A DNA stretch of 5,090 nt, taken from contig DDWP01000079.1 in assembly GCA_002345725.1 (NCBI GenBank), forward strand, positions 1-5,090, written 5' to 3'. The stretch is from Candidatus Shapirobacteria bacterium UBA2283 (GTDB taxonomy: Bacteria > Patescibacteriota > Microgenomatia > UBA12405). The position numbers and the translations under genes are program-made. This document shows positions 1 to 5,090 of the stretch, piece after piece (the first letter of the stretch is position 1; each line of letters starts with the position of its first letter). A model generated the notes under the pieces. The model was not told the DNA's origin. It did not search any database and saw only the letters and a program-made list of their open reading frames with translations.

Positions 1-3
1 CAG

Positions 4-558
4 CTAGAGCTCTAATTTGTTGCCAAGTTCTTTCCATGACCACACTCGTTCAATCCCTGCCGGGACCTCTTCATCAGCGTTATACGGCCAAGAAAATAAA
101 TATAAATTTGGTACTAGTCCAATTAAAGGTATTAGCTTTTTCAGACTGTCATCAATAAAGTACTCAAATCCTTCTAGTGCCTGGGTTTTTTCTTGTCTAT
201 TAGTACCGACTACCCCAATGTCTTTTAATCCATTAATTTCACACCACCTTTTTGCCAAACCTACCCCTATTTGTGTCCTCGATGTAATTATAGTTATATC
301 AAAGCTTTGTCTTAAGACTCCGATCGTTTCAACTGCCCCAGTTACCGGTTTAGTTTCCATTACTATTTCTGATTCATACATCAATACCGCTAACTCCTGA
401 TATTGATCATTAGTTATAAATCCGTTTTTCATCACAGCTTCGTATCCAGTCAGGTCCAGAGGTATTTTTACTCCAAACTTCTCTTGGACAATTTGCTGTT
501 TAACCGCTCTCGAATCAGATATTACTCCATCAAAGTCAATTCCAAATTTATTCTTCAT
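4..558 (-). CDS. HAD-superfamily hydrolase, 5'-nucleotidase (NT5C)-like
   Basis: This 184-aa protein shows all four HAD motifs in order. Motif I is IDFDGV with the nucleophile Asp8 and acid/base Asp10. Motif II is ITSR with Thr92/Ser93. Motif III is probably Lys124 in RQEKT. Motif IV is the Mg-binding pair Asp136-Asp137 in YFIDDS. The end, with 'PYN' near residue 158 and 'IERVWSW' near 169, resembles the C-terminus of the cytosolic 5'(3')-deoxyribonucleotidase/NT5C-like group. The expected reaction is Mg-dependent removal of phosphate from a nucleoside monophosphate or similar small phosphoester in the cytoplasm; the substrate is inferred. The small cap, between motifs I and II, spans about residues 16-85. 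The length is normal and nothing is missing. The gene is last in the minus-strand operon, 4 nt after the stop of the 263-aa gene, so translation is probably coupled. No Shine-Dalgarno is visible upstream of the ATG. A polynucleotide or sugar-phosphate phosphatase remains possible. Confidence 0.85.
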   Translation of the reverse strand: MKNKFGIDFDGVISDSRAVKQQIVQEKFGVKIPLDLTGYEAVMKNGFITNDQYQELAVLMYESEIVMETKPVTGAVETIGVLRQSFDITIITSRTQIGVGLAKRWCEINGLKDIGVVGTNRQEKTQALEGFEYFIDDSLKKLIPLIGLVPNLYLFSWPYNADEEVPAGIERVWSWKELGNKLEL

Positions 559-562
559 CTGT

Positions 563-1354
563 CTATAGTTTAATCACATTCAATGCCTGGAGTCTACCAA
601 AAATAGACAGCAAGAATCCGTCATTTGTATCTGCTAGAAAACTTAATAACTCAGATATTGGTTTAATAGAATAGCTAAAGCTATAACCTTTATCATCATA
701 TCTTTTTCCATCAATGTACGTCTTTATAATCTCTACATTCATGTCATTAATTAGTGCAGCAAACAGACCTACTACATTGTCTGACATTGCCGGATCTGGG
801 TAAATAAAACCAAGATCAAAATATTTTGAAAAATTGAATGAAGGAATCCTCATTTGCTGGGCAAATTGTTGTTCGACATACGCTATTGCTCCAAATTGTT
901 CGTCACCAAATGATTTTGGTGGATAAATGCTTCCCATAGCTTCTTCAATTTCTCTGCTAATTGCAAATCTGGTGCATCTCCTTAGTATAAAGTGAGATAT
1001 CTGATTGTCGGTTTCCAATAAAATTATTCCACGCAGGCTATGGTATGTCCCTTTCTTCCAACCAGTATAGACTTTTTGACCTATTTTATTGTTAAATAAT
1101 GACTTAACTTTGAATACAACGTGGGCAAAATGCTCATTTATAGACACATCTTCCATCTCCAATATTTCAAAATCTACGAACTTTTCCGGACGGTCACATA
1201 AATCATTCAGGAAACCCTCAAAGCTCTCCGGTAAATTTACCAATTCATCCTGTATTTCTTTTTTAGAATTAGCAAACCATTCTAGACTATTCAATTTACT
1301 TATTGCTTCCGCCCTTGTGTAATTGTTTGCTGAACAAATTATTCTATTATCCAT
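563..1354 (-). CDS. Hypothetical protein with degenerate Nudix-like domain (paralogue of the upstream gene)
   Basis: This 263-aa soluble protein belongs to no family I can name with certainty. Residues 26-56 form an N-terminal segment (WF, IQ, LP-E-S, RP) shared with the upstream 256-aa protein: about 12 identities in 31 positions by eye. Residues 75-263 look like an ADP-ribose-pyrophosphatase-type Nudix fold: strand RGIILLE at 108-114, strand HFILRR at 121-126, DLGFIYPDPAMSDN at 180-193 followed by LFAALI, and a C-terminal PISELLSFL helix at 232-240. The Nudix box should lie near 138-170. There, EEAMGSIYP (137-145) occupies the place of the usual ELPAG segment, and QQFAQQMR (162-169) lies where REUxEExG is expected, so the metal-binding Glu residues are absent. 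Hydrolysis by the normal mechanism is unlikely; ligand binding or an altered reaction is inferred. An EvaA-like sugar 2,3-dehydratase relationship is an alternative. The ATG overlaps the upstream stop by 8 nt. Confidence 0.8.
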   Translation of the reverse strand: MDNRIICSANNYTRAEAISKLNSLEWFANSKKEIQDELVNLPESFEGFLNDLCDRPEKFVDFEILEMEDVSINEHFAHVVFKVKSLFNNKIGQKVYTGWKKGTYHSLRGIILLETDNQISHFILRRCTRFAISREIEEAMGSIYPPKSFGDEQFGAIAYVEQQFAQQMRIPSFNFSKYFDLGFIYPDPAMSDNVVGLFAALINDMNVEIIKTYIDGKRYDDKGYSFSYSIKPISELLSFLADTNDGFLLSIFGRLQALNVIKL

Positions 1355-2117
1355 GATTATTGATTTCTATAATATTTAATGCCATTAATTTTGAAAAAAT
1401 CGCTAATAGATAGCTGTCTGCAATTTTATTAATATATGAACGGGTCATTTCAACAGATTCGACCTCCAAACCATCAGTTTGATTTTTTAAGTCAACACTA
1501 TCACCTTTTATTATTATGGCAAAAGTTGAGCTATGATTATTTGTTAAAGTGGTGTCACTATATACTTCTCCTAAATCAACGAACCTAGTTATTTCCAACT
1601 CTCTTTTTTCAAGCATTTTTTTCAGTTGAGTTTCAATTTTTTTAGGTAAAGTAATTAACTTTGGATTATTGAATTTTGGATAGTGCATCCTGATTGCTTT
1701 GCTGATTAGCGTTCCAGTTACGAAGTCGACCGTTCTTGTGGTTACAAAATACTTTATTTTGCCCATTTCTTCAATCAAGATTATTCCATTACATTCTAAG
1801 CTAACTCCAGTATCATAGCTTACATATTCCCGAAGCATTTTTTCATTATTAAGTTTTGACTCAACCTCAAAACTTAGAATCGCCATTTTTTGGGAAATCA
1901 CCATGTCATGTAATCGCAATATTGCCTTGTCTCCTGCATAGTCTGGCCTATTAGACAACTCCTTGAGCATACCATTGTAACTGTTCGGTAACTCTAATAT
2001 CTTTTTCTGAATATCAAAGCGAGTTTCCTTAAACCAATTTTTCAACAACAGTTTTTCAATCAATATTTCTTTACTCGGATCAATTTTTTCTAGTAATCCA
2101 ATTAACTTTGTTTGCAT
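1347..2117 (-). CDS. Hypothetical protein with degenerate Nudix-like domain, first gene of the operon
   Basis: This 256-aa protein is a diverged tandem paralogue of the next gene. Both share WF-x6-IQ-x4-LP-x-S-x2-G-x-L (here residues 28-51), an RP at 57-58, a GIILIE strand (here 111-116), a DLGEVYSD strand (181-188) and a closing helix ending FSKLMALNII (241-250), against FGRLQALNVI in the partner. The order matches an ADP-ribose-pyrophosphatase-like Nudix fold. The expected box region (about 137-175) reads as Lys-rich helix, LPKKIETQLKKMLEKREL, with no REUxEExG pattern, so it is probably catalytically dead as a Nudix hydrolase. I infer that the two paralogues may form a heterodimer, since Nudix proteins of this type are usually dimers. 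The start is an ATG 5 nt after a good -10 element with no Shine-Dalgarno, suggesting a leaderless mRNA. Local GC is very low (about 23-27% in two hand-counted lines). Exact function unknown. Confidence 0.8.
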   Translation of the reverse strand: MQTKLIGLLEKIDPSKEILIEKLLLKNWFKETRFDIQKKILELPNSYNGMLKELSNRPDYAGDKAILRLHDMVISQKMAILSFEVESKLNNEKMLREYVSYDTGVSLECNGIILIEEMGKIKYFVTTRTVDFVTGTLISKAIRMHYPKFNNPKLITLPKKIETQLKKMLEKRELEITRFVDLGEVYSDTTLTNNHSSTFAIIIKGDSVDLKNQTDGLEVESVEMTRSYINKIADSYLLAIFSKLMALNIIEINNHG

Positions 2118-2122
2118 TAATT

Positions 2123-2151
2123 ATTCTAACACTTGTATCCTATAAAGTGAA
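2123..2151 (-). promoter_or_regulatory. Predicted sigma70-type promoter of the minus-strand operon
   Basis: Read on the minus strand, TTCACT (2151-2146, 4/6 match to the -35 consensus) is followed by a 17-nt spacer and TAGAAT (2128-2123, 5/6 match to the -10 consensus). Transcription would start at about 2116-2117, which is the first or second base of the ATG of the 256-aa gene. The transcript would therefore be essentially leaderless. Confidence 0.55.
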
Positions 2152-2170
2152 ATATAGCATTACATCACTT
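2145..2170. promoter_or_regulatory. Possible operator: inverted repeat AAGTGA-N14-TCACTT
   Basis: The perfect 6-bp arms AAGTGA (2145-2150) and TCACTT (2165-2170) are centred 20 bp apart, about two helical turns. They sit in the middle of the divergent intergenic region, and each arm touches the proposed -35 of one of the two promoters. A dimeric regulator bound here could control both transcripts. The arms are short and the DNA is AT-rich, so chance is possible. Confidence 0.3.
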
Positions 2171-2198
2171 AAATACATTTAATTAAATATATTATAAT
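2169..2198 (+). promoter_or_regulatory. Predicted promoter of the ParB/Nudix fusion gene
   Basis: A perfect TATAAT -10 lies at 2193-2198. The best -35 is weak (TTAAAT at 2169-2174, 3/6 match, 18-nt spacer). The start of transcription would fall at about 2204-2206, exactly on the GTG start codon, so the mRNA would be leaderless. The A+T-rich stretch 2171-2200 could help melting. Confidence 0.5.
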
Positions 2199-2203
2199 CA
2201 ATT

Positions 2204-4345
2204 GTGCTCTCAAACAATATAGACATTCATAGGCCTCAGCCAGAATCTAGTCCATCGTTACCTCGTGCTTTTCTGGAATATCAGAACATCGCCGAACTCA
2301 AGGCGCTTGTTCCACTAAAAGAACAAAATCCAAAAAATGTTGAAGTTATTCGAGGAGAGGAGCTTTCTAGAGTTATTCAAGACTTAGAGACCGAACCAGA
2401 CCCCTCCGGGCTTATCTCAGATAGTCAGACAGGTAATACGCACAGACCTTACGCCAATGCTGAGATAACTGTCGAAAAAAACACCAGTTTTTCTGACAAG
2501 AAATTGACTCAAACCTACTTACTAGAACATCGGCTAAACAACTTAACGTACTTAGCTATGTTGGCTCGCGAATTCGGTGTGGATATGTTTCACTTGGACG
2601 GTGTCACTACTCTCAAGGACGACCAGGGTCAAATAATCGCCAAGATATCTCCACCAGTTTTTGAGGTTAACTCGCAAGGAGAATATAAGTTAGTTGCCGG
2701 ACATCAACGATATTTTCTAGCTTATCTTTTAGGCGAAGATGACATTAACATAATAACTATTAGAAATTTTGATCCAGATCATGCCAGGCCATATGAACCA
2801 GTAGATTTTAATGATGTTAAAATTCTTAATTCTCCTCCACCAGTAGATAGACGTCGCACATTAATGGCGGGTCATTCTGAATATGATTTTGTTGACTTTA
2901 CTGCGCTGGGCGAAGATGGTAAGAGAAGAAGTCGTCTTGAATTAGGTAAACCCTATTTCCCCGAAGACCCCACAAAAGGCACTTCAAAAGCCATCACCAA
3001 GCAGGTGAATGCCAAATTACACCACCTTGGAGCGGGTGGATTTTTCCCCTCAGCTATTAATCGTAGTGCAGAAGGTCTATCACGCATTCCTGAAGTCCGA
3101 GATGCTATTCCCATTGATGACAACTTCTTTCTTGCCGATATCGATATTGAATGGCTTAATCAAGATAGGGTTGAATTAACCTCTCGCTATCAATTAATTA
3201 CCGAATCTAAGGAAAGGTCGAAGACCCCTGCCAGCCTTGTTGTCTTAACCAAAGATAAGCTAGTTTCTTCAGAGAACCCTGCCAGTTTAATTGCAGATGG
3301 GGAAATTTCTATTTCCGAACAGATTCGTGCTCAGATAAATGATTATCTTGGTGAGAATGCATTGAGTCCGATTGCCTCCACAGACAACCCCTCGTTACAT
3401 CCTAATGCTCCACAAGTTGAAGGTTTTCGTTTTATCGACTCTAACAAAAAGTTCTTTCAAATTTTAGTTGTCGACTATACAGAAAATGGCGAGAAACATT
3501 CTCGCGGCTACATGTTTAATCGCCGGGAAACTATTGACGGTCAAATAAGTGAAGGGGTAGCCATGATCCCCAAAACTGTGGATGGTAAATATATACTTGT
3601 CAATCGCTATCGTGAAGTATTTGGGCTTATTTCTCCCGAAACATCCAGATGTTTCTCGGCTAAAGATTATAAAGAAAAGTTTTTGAATGAATCCGGAATA
3701 TCAAATGACCCCGATAATATCGTTACTACAAACATAGGTCAGCTTATTGAAACTCATGACTTTGAAGCTGGTGCCAACGAGCTGGTCGTACTTCAACTTA
3801 CTGAACCTGTGACTCATACATCAGAACATGTACCCAAAAGCTTAGATGGAAGCTTGGAATATGCTAAGTCTGTCGAATACTCCGACGAAGAGATACATCA
3901 GTTACTAGCCAGTGGCCGAATTAGTTGTGAGTTGACTGCTGCCACCATTACTCTAGAACAACTGCACACCGGGAAGTTAATCCTTAATCCCGAATTAAGT
4001 AATGCCGACTTAAATCTACGTCTTGAAGAATATTACTCCGCTGCCGATTCCAAGTATTATCTTCGTCCACCTCGAGCAAAAGAACACACTGGAGTTAGAC
4101 AAGGGATGAATAAGTTCCCTAACAGTGGGTGTGCTCTAATATGGGGGCTTACTGAGTATTCTGATAATCAACAGGATTTGCCATCTGGTAAAAAATATCG
4201 CGACATCCCTGTTTCGGATGTTGTCGAGTTAATCAGAGCTGGGGCACTTGATTCTTCTGCTATTTCGCATGTATGTCAGATTTTACGCCACCAAGGTATA
4301 CTAGTTCTTTCGCCACCTTCTCCCCCTCTCTCACCGCAAAATTAG
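2204..4345 (+). CDS. Multidomain protein: ParB-like domain plus degenerate Nudix-like domain
   Basis: This 713-aa soluble protein has no signal peptide or membrane segment. Residues 147-190 carry a ParB/sulfiredoxin-fold core: KISPPVFEV, then a strand with KLVAGHQRY (162-170) matching the G-H-x-R signature, then LAYLLG and a closing INIITIRNF strand. This fold occurs in CTP-binding partition proteins, nucleases and small-molecule kinases such as SerK/SbnI, so the name alone does not give a function. No helix-turn-helix is obvious. Residues 210-400 are unrecognised. Residues 405-590 resemble an ADP-ribose-pyrophosphatase-type Nudix domain: GVAMIPK at 451-457, YILVNRYRE at 463-471, Glu479, box remnant KEKFLNESGI (490-499), IGQLIE (511-516), LVVLQLTEP (527-535) and SDEEIHQLLASGRI (560-573). 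Most box acidic residues are lost. A second copy of the last helix motif occurs at 667-699. The GTG start is chosen because an in-frame TAA lies at 2195-2197 and the -10 ends 5 nt before it; there is no Shine-Dalgarno. The last 14 residues (Pro/Ser-rich) are antisense to the conserved end of the neighbouring oxidoreductase gene. Confidence 0.8.
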   Translation: MLSNNIDIHRPQPESSPSLPRAFLEYQNIAELKALVPLKEQNPKNVEVIRGEELSRVIQDLETEPDPSGLISDSQTGNTHRPYANAEITVEKNTSFSDKKLTQTYLLEHRLNNLTYLAMLAREFGVDMFHLDGVTTLKDDQGQIIAKISPPVFEVNSQGEYKLVAGHQRYFLAYLLGEDDINIITIRNFDPDHARPYEPVDFNDVKILNSPPPVDRRRTLMAGHSEYDFVDFTALGEDGKRRSRLELGKPYFPEDPTKGTSKAITKQVNAKLHHLGAGGFFPSAINRSAEGLSRIPEVRDAIPIDDNFFLADIDIEWLNQDRVELTSRYQLITESKERSKTPASLVVLTKDKLVSSENPASLIADGEISISEQIRAQINDYLGENALSPIASTDNPSLHPNAPQVEGFRFIDSNKKFFQILVVDYTENGEKHSRGYMFNRRETIDGQISEGVAMIPKTVDGKYILVNRYREVFGLISPETSRCFSAKDYKEKFLNESGISNDPDNIVTTNIGQLIETHDFEAGANELVVLQLTEPVTHTSEHVPKSLDGSLEYAKSVEYSDEEIHQLLASGRISCELTAATITLEQLHTGKLILNPELSNADLNLRLEEYYSAADSKYYLRPPRAKEHTGVRQGMNKFPNSGCALIWGLTEYSDNQQDLPSGKKYRDIPVSDVVELIRAGALDSSAISHVCQILRHQGILVLSPPSPPLSPQN
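4260..4345. other. 86-bp convergent (tail-to-tail) gene overlap
   Basis: The stop codon of the 713-aa gene (4343-4345) lies inside the oxidoreductase gene, and the oxidoreductase stop (4260-4262) lies inside the 713-aa gene. The conserved parts of both proteins end close to position 4301, so each tail beyond that point appears to be read-through into the antisense of its neighbour. No terminator hairpin is visible between the genes. Confidence 0.8.
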
Positions 4346-5090
4346 TCCCCCTATCCTCCGGATAAATCATCGCAAAGTTCGCCTGATACACATTTATTTT
4401 GATTTTTGATTTTTGAATTTTGAATTTTCGTGTAACGATGTGTTGTGCATTCTTAAATTTCCATACCCAGGTTTTATCTGCCCCATTAAATTTTGGATAT
4501 ATTATTTTCAAATAATCAAAAAATACTTTTTTAATTTCTTTCTCACTTTTATCCATCAATCCACCTTCATTTGGAATATATGTCCCCATGTAATAAACAT
4601 GTTTGCCACCGTACTCTCTTTTGTTAACTAAGTTAGTGTGTTGAATAAAGCAGAGAATAGGGGAGTCTTTATCGTTAATATTATGCCAATAATATTTACT
4701 CAAGTTCTGTTTACTAGTAAATATTACCGTAATCGCCCCCAAATACTCCACTTCTTTTGACGCTCCCGTATATAAAACCTTATCAAATTGTTTTAAGTTC
4801 TCAGTGGTAACGTTTGTGCTTAAAACAATTTTCCCATTAATTTTTTTTGCCAAAGCTTCTGCAATTTGATAAAACCCTCCATGTAGATATCCTAATTTTG
4901 CCGAATTCCCTCGAGTATGAATCCTCGCCCAGAGCCAAGCCATACTTATTTCTTTGTATTTATCATGAAACTTTCCTCTTAAAAGTGGCTCCCATATCAC
5001 TTTATATGCTTTCTCACCACACCACTTTTGCATCCATTTATAGGCCAATTCATCTTCATACTTGTGCCAATTATTGTCTAGTTGTAGCCA
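4260..5090 (-). CDS. FAD-dependent amine oxidase/protoporphyrinogen-oxidase-like oxidoreductase, N-terminus outside the window
   Basis: The frame is open to the right edge (the first codon seen, 5088-5090, is Trp), so the FAD-binding GxGxxG N-terminus is missing only because the window ends. A TTG at 5046-5048 is not needed as a start. In the 276 visible residues, AWLWARIHTRG (51-61) and GYLHGGF (67-73) mark the substrate domain of COG1232-type flavoproteins (protoporphyrinogen oxidase, UDP-galactopyranose-mutase-like). FDKVLYTG (102-109) is the strand returning to the FAD domain. IYPEDRGTNFAV (242-253) is the conserved C-terminal flavin-contacting segment. In uncultivated compact genomes, relatives often sit near glycosyltransferases, so a role in sugar or lipid-linked glycan redox chemistry is inferred, not shown. 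A loop at about 221-233 (RKFKIQKSKIKIN) is encoded by a heptanucleotide repeat. The last 13 residues after KEL look non-conserved and lie antisense to the 713-aa gene. Confidence 0.8.
   Translation of the reverse strand, partial: WLQLDNNWHKYEDELAYKWMQKWCGEKAYKVIWEPLLRGKFHDKYKEISMAWLWARIHTRGNSAKLGYLHGGFYQIAEALAKKINGKIVLSTNVTTENLKQFDKVLYTGASKEVEYLGAITVIFTSKQNLSKYYWHNINDKDSPILCFIQHTNLVNKREYGGKHVYYMGTYIPNEGGLMDKSEKEIKKVFFDYLKIIYPKFNGADKTWVWKFKNAQHIVTRKFKIQKSKIKINVYQANFAMIYPEDRGTNFAVREGEKVAKELVYLGGVKSDIHAK
4401..4428. repeat. Heptanucleotide tandem repeat, (GATTTTT)2(GAATTTT)2
   Basis: Four uninterrupted 7-nt units, two of GATTTTT followed by two of GAATTTT, lie inside the oxidoreductase gene and encode a Lys/Ile-rich loop on the minus strand. 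The repeat is flanked on the left by a further T-rich run at 4393-4400. Because 7 is not a multiple of 3, a change of one unit would shift the frame ahead of the conserved C-terminal DRGTN segment. From memory, similar A/T heptamer arrays occur between genes in several uncultured lineages. Confidence 0.85.

Noticed and set aside
17..400. Plus-strand open frame opposite the HAD nucleotidase gene
   Set aside because: It is antisense to a gene with all four HAD motifs and has no recognisable protein pattern.
1089..1322. Plus-strand open frame opposite the 263-aa gene
   Set aside because: It is short, Ser/Asn-rich and antisense to the segment conserved between the two paralogues.
563..2117. Calling the two paralogues NDP-hexose 2,3-dehydratases
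   Set aside because: Each is a single unit of about 260 aa, while EvaA-type enzymes have two repeats in one chain, and I cannot see their characteristic QxxxExGN / LxPTVQ motifs. It is kept only as a distant possibility.
2642..2773. Calling the 713-aa protein a plasmid partition (ParB) protein
   Set aside because: There is no ParA neighbour, no helix-turn-helix and no parS-like site, and the protein has an unrelated C-terminal half; only the fold of residues 147-190 is supported.
3226..3285. Two copies of CCCTGCCAG, 51 nt apart, encoding N/T-P-A-S-L twice
   Set aside because: A 9-bp match within a coding region; probably chance.
3838..3855. Two AAGCTT palindromes 12 nt apart
   Set aside because: They lie inside a well-supported coding region and have no wider symmetry.
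4413..4631. Plus-strand open frame opposite the oxidoreductase gene
   Set aside because: It is Phe/Ile-rich by composition and begins inside the heptamer repeat; the minus strand carries the conserved flavoprotein motifs.
5046..5048. TTG as the start of the oxidoreductase gene
   Set aside because: The frame stays open to the window edge and the FAD-binding N-terminus of the family is still missing, so the real start lies outside the window.

Overview
The window is gene-dense, AT-rich bacterial DNA. By hand counts on a few lines, GC is roughly 23-27% in parts of the minus-strand genes and 33-47% in the long plus-strand gene. Short spacers, overlapping gene ends, no visible Shine-Dalgarno sequences and a C-terminal type of FAD oxidoreductase that I associate with Patescibacteria/CPR genomes suggest an uncultivated, compact-genome bacterium. 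This is an inference; no rRNA or marker gene is present to prove it. The standard code fits, since all frames are open with normal Gly and Trp use.

Layout. Positions 4-2117 (minus strand) hold a three-gene operon read right to left: a 256-aa protein, its 263-aa paralogue (8-nt overlap), then a 184-aa HAD-type nucleotidase (4-nt gap). Positions 2118-2203 are a divergent promoter region with one -10 element facing each way. Positions 2204-4345 (plus strand) encode a 713-aa multidomain protein with a ParB-like domain near residues 147-190 and a Nudix-like domain near residues 405-590. Positions 4260-5090 (minus strand) are the 3' part of an FAD-dependent amine-oxidase-like gene. It enters from the right edge and converges on the 713-aa gene with an 86-bp tail-to-tail overlap.

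Main interpretation. The 256-aa, 263-aa and 713-aa proteins all carry the outline of an ADP-ribose-pyrophosphatase-type Nudix fold: a Gly-Ile/Val-Ala hydrophobic strand, a later 'LG-x-x-Y-x-D/S' type strand, and a C-terminal 'hinge plus helix' segment. In all three the catalytic Nudix box is eroded. Together with a nucleotidase in the operon and a ParB/sulfiredoxin-fold domain on the opposite arm, this looks like a small divergent module that binds or processes a nucleotide or nucleotide-sugar. It could be a sensor/regulator set or a re-purposed enzyme set (sugar 2,3-dehydratases are a known non-hydrolase branch related to Nudix proteins). Its function is not known to me.

Two DNA-level features stand out. 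The divergent promoters have identical geometry (5 nt from -10 to start codon on both sides), which predicts leaderless mRNAs. A heptanucleotide repeat lies inside the FAD oxidoreductase gene, where loss or gain of one unit would shift the frame.
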